DNA of 64,000 nt from Trissonchulus latispiculum (Eukaryota; Nematoda; Enoplea; Enoplida; Ironidae). Position 1 is the stretch's first letter, and each line of letters opens with the position of its first letter. Below are positions 55,228-64,000 of the stretch, one piece after another. The DNA lies in NCBI GenBank assembly GCA_030248195.1, contig JASAND010020615.1:1-64000 (forward strand), read 5' to 3'. The notes under the pieces were generated by a model. The model was not told the origin of the DNA. It saw only the letters and a list, made by a program, of their open reading frames with translations, and searched no databases. Position numbers and translations under genes: made by a program.

Positions 55228-55622
55228 TGGGGGGGCGGTTGGGGGCTATTTCCCTAGAAACTTCTTACCAACTTTAACTTTACCTCCTCCCAGAATTTTT
55301 GACATACCCTCCCCCAACTTTCGGCTACCCCCCGAACCCCCCCCCCCAGCGATTTTTGAACCCAAAACAGCTAAGTTTGGCCAAAAATAATAATTTTTTT
55401 GAAAAATTTTCTGGAATTTTGACTGAAAATCGCTTTTAAATGGTGCAAAAACGCTTATTTTGAAGAAAAAAGGCTAAATTATCGCAAATTTTGCATTTTT
55501 TGGCCATTAGAAATTTCTGAGGCCCGAATTCTGTGGGGTGGGGTACCCCCATCACATTCCTTGGGTCGACCACCAACCTTCTAAGATTTACCCAACCAGA
55601 CCCAAAGTTCCAGGGAAACAAT
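55228..55622. mobile_element. Single-arm relative of fold-back F1
   Basis: Matches the right arm of 1712-2587: TTTTTGACATACCCTCCCC-type block, GGTGCAAAAACGC, GAAATTTCTGAGGCCCGAATTC, CCACCAACCTTCTAAGATTTA and CAGACCCAAAGTTCCAGGGA. It lacks the mirror arm, so it is either a solo half or the monomer from which F1 arose. Confidence 0.7.
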
Positions 55623-55856
55623 GCTCAGAGCTCTCTTGGGCTTAGGCTTACCAAGACACCCAAGGGGGATAAGAAACGCATTTTTATGAAATATATTTGA
55701 TATTTCTGTGCTCAGCACGACGAGACGAGTTGATTGGTGTAAAAATTTTGCATTTTTGAAACTTTTGTTCGTCGACCTTTTCTTCATCTTTACATGTTAA
55801 AGGGCTCTAAGCCTGAGACTAAGCCTAAGCCTCAGTTATGTTAAACACTGATAGAT

Positions 55857-55930
<74 letters not shown>

Positions 55931-55955
55931 TAGGGGTCGCGGCAGCGACCCCTAT
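55857..55955. repeat. (TA)n tract plus ATAGGGGTCGC hairpin
   Basis: A TA run of about 72 bp followed by ATAGGGGTCGC-GGCA-GCGACCCCTAT, a perfect 11-bp stem. Part of the hairpin (CATAGGGGTCGCGG) recurs at 1179-1193 beside repeat R1 copy 1. Confidence 0.8.
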
Positions 55956-56570
55956 AATATGTGTGAAAAGTGGCTGGAGACAGTGTAAAATAAGCTGCGC
56001 AGAAGCTGCGCAGAAGCTGCGCGCGCAGATCCTGCGCAGATTTCATGCGCAAATTGTAGAGCACATCGAGTTTAGTATGTCTGTGAAGTTTCAGCCCCGT
56101 ATCACTTACCGTTAAAAAGTTGCGCCCCGGACCGGTTATGGCGGCGATGTTTTTTTTCCGTTTTCTCCTATTTGATGGTTGTATTGTACATAATGTTCGC
56201 CGCTTGCACGTGATCTGCAGCGGTGGGCCAACCTAAAGGGCTATGGGGTCTAGTAGTACCCTCTAAAGAATTTAAGAATCACAACTTTTTTTGCGCCGCA
56301 GCTGCGCCACAGCGCCGCAGTGGCGCCGCAAAGTCGGCTCATAGCGAAAAGTGACCATTTTTGTGGTCGTCGCTCAGGTCGAACGTTACGAGCTGGAGCT
56401 GATTTCTTTTTATATTCAGAAATTACATATATTGAACTAACTAACGGTCCAGGTTGCGTTTCTCTATCACTTCCCTAGCGACCACAGTGGCCCGTCAAAG
56501 ATGGCGAAAATTCGAAAAATGAAAAAACGAAATTTCTCGCCATCTATTTAACTTTGAAAGCTCAAATATT
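55956..56570. other. Non-coding, GCTGCGCAGAA-rich segment
   Basis: A short tandem of AGCTGCGCAGA (55990-56040) and a GCGCCGCAG cluster (56290-56330) are the only structured parts. No gene recognised. Confidence 0.5.
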
Positions 56571-57175
56571 GCATACAATGGTTTTCTGGCACGGGGAATC
56601 GATTCCCGCAGTCAGTTTTGCCGTTAGACCCACCCATCTTGCTGGGCTGGTTCCACTTTGCCGCCGGGAGGGTCAAGTCGGAAACCGCTTCCTGGAGGTC
56701 CATAGTAGGCTCTACCTGGCCTCTCAAAACTTTGTCTATAAGGGTTTTCTGGTGTGCCCAGCTCATTCCCGGTATCCGTTTTGCCGTCCGACGTGTCAAT
56801 ATTGCTGGGCTGGTTCTACTTTGCCGTCTGGAGGGTCAAGTCGGAAACCGCTTCCTGGAGGTCCATAGTAGGCTCTACCTGGCCTCTCAAAACTTTGTCT
56901 ATAGGGGTTTTCTGGTGTGCCCAGCTCATTCCCGGTATCCGTTTTGCCGTCCGACGTGTCTATATTGCTGGGCTGGTTCTACTTTGCCGTCTGGAGGGTC
57001 AAGTCGGAAACCGCTTCCTGGAGGTCCATAGTAGGCTCTACCTGGCCTCTCAAAACTTTGTCTATAGGGGTTTTCTGGTGTGCCCAGCTCATTCCCGGTA
57101 TTCGTTTTGACGTCCGACGTACCTATTTTGCTGGGCTGGTTCTACTTTGCCGTTTGAAGGGTCAGTCGGGTGGGA
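56571..57175. repeat. 163-bp tandem satellite (3.7 copies)
   Basis: The word GGTTTTCTGG begins units at 56580, 56743, 56906 and 57069, an exact 163-bp period. The first unit diverges at its start; the next two are nearly identical. The period is not a multiple of three, so the long overlapping frames across it are artefacts. Confidence 0.9.
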
Positions 57176-57720
57176 GGGTCAAATGGTCGAAAATAAAGTT
57201 TCTCAAAAGTGGTCAAATTTGGTATCAAATGAAAGCCCTAAGTGAGCTGAGCAACTTTTGTCATAGAACTGCGTACCCAAAGTGGCTGTAGAGTGCTGTG
57301 GTGGGGTGGGGTGGGGACTTAGGCGATTTTGGGTGAAAAATAAAATTTTTCAAAAGTGGTCAAACTTGGTATCAAATGAAAGCCCTAAGTGAGCTGAGCA
57401 ACTTTTGTCATAGAACTGCGTACCCAAAGTGGCTGTTGAGTGCTGTGGTGGGGTGGGGACTTAGGCGATTTTGGATGAAAAATAAAATTTTTCAAAAGTG
57501 GTCAAACTTGGTATCAAATGAAAGCCCTAAGTGAGCTGAGCAACTTTTGTCATAGAACTGCGTACCCAAAGTGGCTGTAGAGTGCTGTGGTGGGGTGGAG
57601 TGGGAACTTAGGCGATTTTAGGTGAAAAATAAAATTTTTCAGAAGTGGTCAAATTTGGGATCAAATGAAAGCCCTAAGTGAGCTGAGCAACTTTTGACAT
57701 GGAACCATCCACCAATAGTT
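57176..57720. repeat. 142-147-bp tandem satellite (3.6 copies)
   Basis: GGTCAAAYTTGGTATCAAATG starts at 57211, 57358, 57500 and 57647. Unit length varies by loss or gain of GGGGT words (GGTGGGGTGGGGTGGGG). It directly follows the 163-bp satellite but is unrelated to it. Confidence 0.9.
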
Positions 57721-57929
57721 GCTGTGCCAAATAACGTCACGTGCCTATGAAACTTTTGTCTTTACTTCTTCAACCGGAATTTAAAAGATATATATAAGTA
57801 TTTATGTTTATTTATTATTTATTTAAAGGATATTTAAAGGATTGTATATATATACGACACAGCCAACACACACATATTATCCTCTTTTGTGCGGAGCATT
57901 TTTGTTACTTGTATATATATATATACCCA
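57721..57929. other. AT-rich spacer
   Basis: Contains TATA runs and the left target duplication of the following MITE (TATACCCA, 57922-57929). No gene. Confidence 0.6.
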
Positions 57930-58696
57930 CACTAGCGTAGCCAGAAAAAAATTTCGGGGGGGGGGGCAAGCCAAAATTTTTCAGATTTAACTGTGGCAGT
58001 TAAAAAGGGAACTGCAAGCATTTTATTACGTTAGCTTGTCTTTACGAGCTTCAAATTAGCAATTTTTAAGAGATAATAGGAAATAAAAAATGGACCCTTT
58101 GAATGATTTGCGCAACTGACACCAGTTGGGGGGTCTGGGGGGCGAAGCCCCCCAGAAGTTGAAGAATTTTTTTTGCTGCCTGAAATGAATTTTTCTAAGC
58201 TCATTTTTTATCGTGTAGAATAATCAACAGCACATAGTTTGGTTTAAATAACAGAAAGCCTATTCTGAAATTTATCGGAAGGGAAGTGAATGAATGAACA
58301 AATGCTAACTTCTATATATAGCGTTACACGGTAGCCAAAAATGTTTTGGTATTTTCCAGAAAAAGTGTGTACATACTAACGCGTTTTTGAGCAGAACACG
58401 GTAAAAGGTACCATACTTTACTGCATTATACTAACTAAGATCAGGTTAACATTTGTGATTACGCAAATTGATGACATTTTAAAATTGAAGAAGAATAAAT
58501 AATAATTCGCGCCGAAGGCGCGAAAAATTTTGGATTTTAGTTTTACATTGGTTTAATTTTCATCAATTTCTAAGCTCAGCGCAGTCTACAGCTGCTTTCT
58601 GTGTCATAAAAATTTCCTGATAGCAAATTATTTCCAGGGGGGCAACCCAGTTTCGGGGGGGGCATGCCCCCCTTGCCCCCCCTGGCTACGCGCCTG
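57930..58696. mobile_element. hAT-like MITE, 767 bp, with 8-bp target duplication
   Basis: Left end CACTAGCGTAGCCAG and right end CTGGCTACGCGCCTG are inverted with three mismatches. TATACCCA occurs on both sides (57922-57929, 58697-58704), a perfect 8-bp duplication. The interior is non-coding with G runs at the ends, and it holds a GGGGGGTCTGGGGGGC / CCAGAAGTTGAAGAATTTTT segment shared with the MITE at 49721. The two therefore belong to related families despite different termini. Confidence 0.85.
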
Positions 58697-58818
58697 TATA
58701 CCCATAAACTCAAGATTTGATTTTTCACTGTCTGAGATCCCACACCCCCTAGAGTGCCTCCCTTAACCCATCGCGACCCTTTTAGCATAGTTAACAATTA
58801 ACATATATGTATGTTAAG

Positions 58819-59007
58819 GTATGTTAAAGTTGAACTTTTTAAATCTCTCTTGTGGGCTTTTTCTATTCTTTAGTCTCGGAGAGTGTACCTACAGTGTAGA
58901 CTAAAAATTCTCGCGTTGCGTTTTTTTCCTAGGGAAGAATGGATCCAGCGTATTCGTGAGGTGGCGGCCAATCTTCAGGAGGAAGAGGCCGCCGCCGCGC
59001 ACGGAAT
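58819..59007 (+). pseudogene. Stray duplicate of AKT intron 3 end and exon 4 start
   Basis: About 97% identical to 60851-61038, including the branch/pyrimidine region, the acceptor TTTTTTCCTAG and the first 81 bases of exon 4 (GAAGAATGGATCCAGCGTATTCG...). It lies 545 bp upstream of the first AKT coding exon, in the same orientation. Similarity ends after GCACGGAAT; what follows is unrelated and lacks the exon's donor. It could act as a decoy acceptor in the AKT 5' region. Confidence 0.85.
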
Positions 59008-59551
59008 TTTAGACTACTTTAGATCCCCCACTTTTGGGTTGCCTCACTTCCCCACCCCTACTTTTCATCTGGGGTTTTTTACTGGGGGGGGTTGGGCCCC
59101 CCCACTTTTTTGGTTTCCCGGTCTCCCCCCCCCACTAGTTCCCCTCCCCACTTTTTTGGGCTTACCCTAAGGTGCCCAGAAAATGCCAAATTTTTAGGAT
59201 TTTTGGTCAGAATTTTCAAAATTTTTCCGGCGTCACCGGAAAGTTTTGGTCAAAAATCTTTTTTTTTGGTGCTAAAACTTAATTTTTGAGCACTTTTAAG
59301 TGTAGTTATAGCAGTACGTATATGTGGAAAACAGGCTATTTATACTGCATTTTTAGCATTTTTAGCCCATTTTATTTCCCCCGCTTTTGGACCTCCCCCT
59401 TCCACTAGTGAGGGGCGTCCCCACCCCTTCTCTTCCCCCCCCCCCCCCTTCACTTATTTTTGCCTCGAAAAACCCCAGCTTTTTTGCCTAGAAAAAGGCC
59501 CATATGGTTATATATGCAGAAAATATATATAATTCACGTGAACTTTTTAGG
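59008..59551. repeat. Repeat R2, copy 2, upstream of AKT exon 1
   Basis: 59275-59510 matches 51425-51760 without the expanded TA run. The region ends in AACTTTTTAG (59541-59550), a plausible acceptor immediately before the exon carrying the AKT start codon, which implies an upstream non-coding exon not identified here. Confidence 0.6.
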
Positions 59552-60718
59552 ATGACTGGCAGTTCGCCACGGCCAAAGCCTGGCGCAAAAATTGTTAAAG
59601 AGGGATGGCTGATGAAGAGAGGTAAAGATTTCTTTTAGAAGTCAAGTTAGTATTACAATTAAAAATACGTACGGCAATACTACAGGGGATGCACCGTCCC
59701 TGGCTCCGCTAGTCAGGTCCAGCCCCGACTGATATTTGACGAAATCTGCAAATTCCTGAAATTTTTGACCAAAAGTTTGGAATTTTTGTAAGCAAAAAAT
59801 AGGTTCAGTTGTAGGCACCTTGACCTAAGTTGCAACTTTAATCACTTTCACTACGTACATAAGTCTGAAGTAGCTAGCCTGTTACGTTATATGTAGCTAA
59901 TAATCGGCTATATGTGGTCTCGGCGAGGGGTGTCTTATAATCGAAGTTTAGGCTTTCGAAAATATTGCGGAAGTGATTAAATCAATTTAAAGAAACTTTT
60001 TTGCCATGTTACTCCGTTTGGAATCAGTGTAGGGCATACTTTTGATATTTTTGACAAGTTTAAAGCTTAGGTGGGCAGGAAGAAAAATAAACCTATGCTG
60101 CTATATATATGTACGTAATGCGACATATACATACATACGTATTGTGCACATGTATATATCTTTGTATTATCGTTTTCTATGGTATAGGTGCTTATTTTGA
60201 TGTGTTTTCAGGCGAGCACATCAAAACGTGGCGGCCCAGATATTTCTTATTATTTGATGATGGAACTTTGCTGGGTTTCAAGACGAAACCAGAATCTGGT
60301 GTTTATGCCGATCCCTTGAACGACTTTACTGTCAAAGGTTCGTGTGTTAGTGGAGATGAATTTGAAACTTCAGTTTTATATTACATTACATAGATTACAA
60401 TTATATACCTTCCTTTTCTAAGTTATATAATGTTTAGCCTTGTATATACCTAGTGTTTTTGTGTTTTAGATTGCCAGATTATGAAAGTTGATCACTTAAA
60501 GTCCAATGCTTTCATTGTTCGTGGACTTCAGTGGACCGTGGTCATTGAGCGAACATTCCAGGCTCACACTCCGGAGGAAAGGTGCATTATTATCATTGTT
60601 TGCGTTTTGCTTACTTTTGCTTCATGTTTCTGTATCAATAGTCTGTCGTAATAATGTTGCTGGAGGAATGCTGCAGGATCTTGATGTAGAAATTGAATGT
60701 CGTAGCGTAAACCCGGCT

Positions 60719-60755
<37 letters not shown>

Positions 60756-63516
60756 AGGTATTAAAATCCTTTTCTTCTTGCTCATCTGTTTTCATAAGGA
60801 TTGTACTGATTTCCTATATTTTTCTAGCGGGGGGGGGGGGGGGGGTGGTGGTATGTTAAAGTTGAACGTGTTAAATCTCTCTTGTGGGCTTTTTCTATTC
60901 TTTAGTCTCGGAGAGTGTACCTACAGTGTAGACTAACAATTCTCACGTTGCGTTTTTTCCTAGGGAAGAATGGATCCAGCGTATTCGTGAGGTGGCGGCC
61001 AATCTTCAGGAGGAAGAGGCCGCCGCCGCGCACGGAATGCTGGATATGGAGGACGGGAATGGTCTGCTGGCGGGTTCTGGCGGTGGCTCCATGATGGATG
61101 AGGATATGGTTTCGGTGATGGACGATGGGAGTTCTGCGGACAACATGAGCGTGGGCGAGCTGATGGGCGCCCCCAGCAGCATTCCCTCGCCCAGTGGCTC
61201 CGGGAGTGCTGGGGCCACAGGTGGCGCCTTTCCGTCTGGTGCCGCTGCGGCGGTGGCTGCGGCTGCAGCCAGACGAAGGGCTAAGGTGAGAAACAAACCC
61301 AAGCGTACACCTTTTGTAACTAACAGTGATTGATTTTAATTTTTGAGAGTCACCGAGCATTGTTGAAGACTAGGTTACGCAACGAAATGTACGTAACGGC
61401 TTTTGCTTTAAATTCGTGTGTGTGTCTTTTAAGGAATAGGAGTTTTTTATGACTGGGATCGATATGATAAGACAAAGATGAGCTGTGTAGTGTGTACCAT
61501 TCAGACGGTACACTGTTGATATTATGTAGAACTGTTTTTTTCTATTTTTAGTCCTTGGATGATTTTTTGTTCCTGAAAATCCTTGGGAAAGGTACCTTTG
61601 GGAAGGTGATTTTGGGAAAGGAAAAGAAAACTGGAAATCTTTATGCCATAAAGATACTAAAGAAAGAGGTTATCATTGCCAAGGTTTGTACTTTCCTTAT
61701 ACATAATACAAGTTTATCAGTACTTGTACTTATATATGTACGTGTACTTATATTTTGGTTAGTCTGAGTAATGTTGTCTATCATGAGGATTGTTTGTAGC
61801 AGAAACTCCGTAAATTTGCCTGAACATTTAGTGATAAGTAGTTTAAAAGATAAGAACGTTTCAGGAAATCGGTTATAACTTCGTTTTTTGGTCAGTAAGT
61901 TTGGATTTTCTATTACATTATGCATTTTGTTTTTGTGCCTAACTTTTTAGGACGAAGTGGCCCATACCTTAACCGAAAATCGTGTTTTGCAGAAAACGAA
62001 GCATCCATTTTTGACTGTAAGTGTTCTGATTATGTTAGTTTTTATAGCTAAATTTTTTTTAACGTATACGTACGAATGACGGTATGTGCAAGTGCAGCCT
62101 AGTAGTGTATATATATAAAGTAGAACGCAACACAAACAATTCTTGATATCACACACTCATATACTGGGCCTACTGCATTAGGCAACGTTTGGGTGACTTT
62201 CATAACGCGTATATTGGATGGTGAATCTTCGGTATGGTATTTGATTGATTTTTGATAAAGAAAATTTAACATAAACATTTTACTTAAAAAATTCTTGCTG
62301 GTGGAAATGGATATCGTCAGTTTTTTCATTTTTTAGTGTAAAACAAACGAAAAACCCCCCTTTCGGACCTTAAAGATTCTTAATAATAAAACAAAGCAAA
62401 GTTAAATAATGGCACTGCAAATTAAGAAACATAGCATTTGGTTATCAGCGCCAGCCTGTATTTTTTCTGGGGAATTTTTCTTGGGGGACCTTCGGAGCAC
62501 GAGCAATTTTGGGGAAGACGCAACTGTATTTCGAAATTTTAAAAAAGTTAGTATGCTTAAATTTATTAAGCTAGTTTGTGGTATCCGCGTCCGCAGAAAA
62601 AGTTACTATTTAGCACAGGAATAATTTGTGAAAATTTGACCTGCTGAGTGATTTTTCCGAGGTCTGTTTTGGGGGAATGGTGGTTCTGAGTTCGACCCCC
62701 CCTCTGCCCAGTAGAATAAGCCAGGCTTTTATTGCTTTGCTACAGCTTTCTTTACTACTGATATTGAATTTGAATAGCTATTATGTATACGTATATACAC
62801 AATTTTTGTGTAACGGACAACTACGGCTCAGCTGGATTTTCTTAAAGCAGAAATTTGTACGGAGAGAGGATTTTGCGTGCTCTTTAGATTACAGTATTTA
62901 TGATAAGCCCTGGAAGGAATTATTGGTTTTGGGTGCAGATTCCCTCCCCCGGAACCATGGGTCCCCCGGACTTTCCAAACTCACGACTACACCCCCGCAA
63001 TTTTTGTCTTCACACCCGAAAATTCCCCGGGGGTGGGAGGTCGGAACCCCCCCCCCCCCAAAGCCCCCCCCCGCTGTGTGCGCCCATGACTACTGGATTG
63101 GATAAGGTTTCCTCTTTGAACCCGAAAAATAGCGTTTCCATTGTCAATGCAATCGGTTTATCCTTGGGTCTTTCTTTAGCTATTTCTCGTTTTATCTCAA
63201 GTTTACAGTCGAGTGTGTTGTGCTGTACTGTGCTGTGTCCTTGCTGTGCCGGTTTTTCCACAACCATTTTACCCTTTTTTCATCCCGTTCTGTTCTATTA
63301 TGCTATGTTATCCTTACTTTGCAGACGTTGAAGTATTCTTTTCAAACGGAGGATAAGCTGATTTTTGTCATGGAATTTGCGGTGGGGGGTGAACTGTTTA
63401 ATCATCTGTCGAGAGAGCGAATTTTCACGGAGGAACGATCCCGATTCTATGGCGCGGAGATTGTGCTAGCCCTGGGCTATCTTCATGAGAATAATATTGT
63501 CTATAGAGATTTGAAG
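59552..63516 (+). CDS. AKT: AKT/PKB serine/threonine kinase, 5' part (7 exons, 340 codons)
   Basis: Exons: 59552-59621, 60212-60337, 60470-60581, 60964-61285, 61552-61683, 61951-62016, 63325-63516. All introns are GT-AG and phases agree, giving 340 codons open to the window end. Residues 1-115 are a PH domain ([31 protein letters not shown]) that binds PIP3/PIP2 at the membrane. The basic residues matching human K14, R23, R25 and R86 are present. Residues 116-210 form an Ala/Gly/acidic linker of about 95 residues, against about 40 in human AKT1. The kinase N-lobe follows: GKGTFGKV (222-229), Lys244 in YAIKIL, Glu263 in the C-helix, [12 protein letters not shown] hinge, and VYRDLK with catalytic Asp338. 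The activation loop, rest of the C-lobe and hydrophobic tail lie beyond 64000. AKT acts downstream of PI3K and PDK1/mTORC2. Confidence 0.96.
60721..60846. repeat. (TA)n and poly(G) tracts in AKT intron 3
   Basis: A TA run of about 31 bp (60721-60751) and a run of about 17 G (around 60829-60846) lie in intron 3, just upstream of the 189-bp segment duplicated at 58819. Both are prone to slippage and breakage. Confidence 0.85.
62017..63324 (+). other. AKT intron 6
   Basis: The longest complete intron (1308 bp). It begins GTAAGT, ends TTACTTTGCAG and has no exon-like open stretch in phase. About 62930-63080 is a C/G-run-rich repeat (TCCCCCGGAACCATGGGTCC, a CCCCGGGGGTGGGAGGTCGG stretch) like the G-rich repeats elsewhere in the window. 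Confidence 0.7.
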
Positions 63517-64000
63517 GTTTGTCCCCCGTACCCTCCCCCCCCCAACCTCAAGTTTTTATCCTCTGTACGGGGGGTGCTTAGTGGACCTGTCCTTTCCCTG
63601 CCCCCCCCGTTTTTTGAAAGTTGCCATTTTCAACCCCTTTAGGAGTTTTTTCTTCTAAGCAATATTGGTTTATGGGCAGTTCTGGTTTAGTGCTTCAATG
63701 CGCCTCAGTAAAGCTTGACTAATTTAATTGTACTTTTTTGTTTTTCAGTGTTTTGTCTGTCCGTCTACTAATATACTGTTTTGTCCTAACCTATTGCTAT
63801 TGTATCACTGTGTTACTTAACTCATCATTCTATACTAATGGAGTATAGCTGTCATTTGTGCTTTGTCTGTGTCCAAATTAATGTGTTTACTAATCTTGTT
63901 ATATGTGCCTAAATTCCTGTTCGTTAGAGGAGAAGTTACTGTCACTAATTCTTATGGTATATTTTTATCAAATTAGCAGTTTTCAGTGGAAGTCGGCTAC
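63517..64000 (+). other. Start of AKT intron 7
   Basis: Begins GTTTGT after the YRDLK codons. The next exon should encode the residues following the catalytic loop (L-E-N-L-type) and is not present before the window ends. Contains a CCCTCCCCCCCC run. Confidence 0.75.

Noticed and set aside
56554..57291. Several overlapping 80-137-codon plus-strand frames with recurring peptide blocks
   Set aside because: They come from the 163-bp satellite; the period is not divisible by three, so the blocks move between frames as expected for non-coding repeats.

Overview
The window is animal nuclear DNA: AT-rich, dense in repeats, with spliceosomal introns. The only firmly identified conserved host gene is the 5' two-thirds of an AKT/PKB protein kinase gene at the right end (59552-63516, + strand, running off the window). 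Its PH domain and kinase N-lobe are split over seven clean GT-AG exons. The repeat content (Ty3/gypsy and BEL/Pao LTR elements, two kinds of LINE, tRNA-derived SINEs, hAT-like MITEs, many fold-back elements) and the three short secreted-peptide precursors suggest an invertebrate metazoan. I cannot place it further from sequence alone.

Layout. 1-2.6 kb: the 3' end of a LINE, a dispersed repeat, a TIR element with target duplication and a large fold-back element. 2.6-16 kb: mostly non-coding, with four more long palindromes, tRNA-derived SINE copies and a peptide-precursor ORF at 11234-11455. 17.3-19.7 kb: two more peptide-precursor ORFs, convergent, sharing the motif VQPRYR, with a decayed BEL/Pao integrase remnant between them. 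21.8-26.2 kb: a non-coding zone crowded with short, near-perfect stem-loops, including eight GGCC-loop-GGCC hairpins in about 340 bp. 27-43.2 kb: a large degenerate Ty3/gypsy element on the minus strand (LTR, PBS, gag, protease, RT, RNase H, integrase). Downstream of integrase lie five unfamiliar same-strand ORFs, two of which are paralogous. A GC-rich APE-type LINE sits antisense inside its RT. 43.2-46.7 kb: a second, plus-strand LTR element nested in the first one's 5' LTR with a 4-bp target duplication, internally deleted. 46.8-58.8 kb: nested repeats, including two hAT-like MITEs with perfect 8-bp duplications, a palindrome array built of GTGCAAAT half-sites around a possible coding exon, two tandem satellites and long TA tracts. 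58.8-64 kb: the AKT gene, preceded by a stray duplicate of its own exon-4 splice acceptor region.

How it works together. AKT is a cytosolic/membrane-recruited serine/threonine kinase of PI3K signalling. The peptide ORFs look like secretory-pathway precursors, with signal peptides and basic or amidation-type processing sites. The LTR elements, LINEs, SINEs, MITEs and fold-backs are mobile DNA, nearly all broken. Their nesting gives a relative chronology: gypsy element first, then the LINE and the plus-strand LTR element; G-rich repeat first, then the hAT-like MITE.
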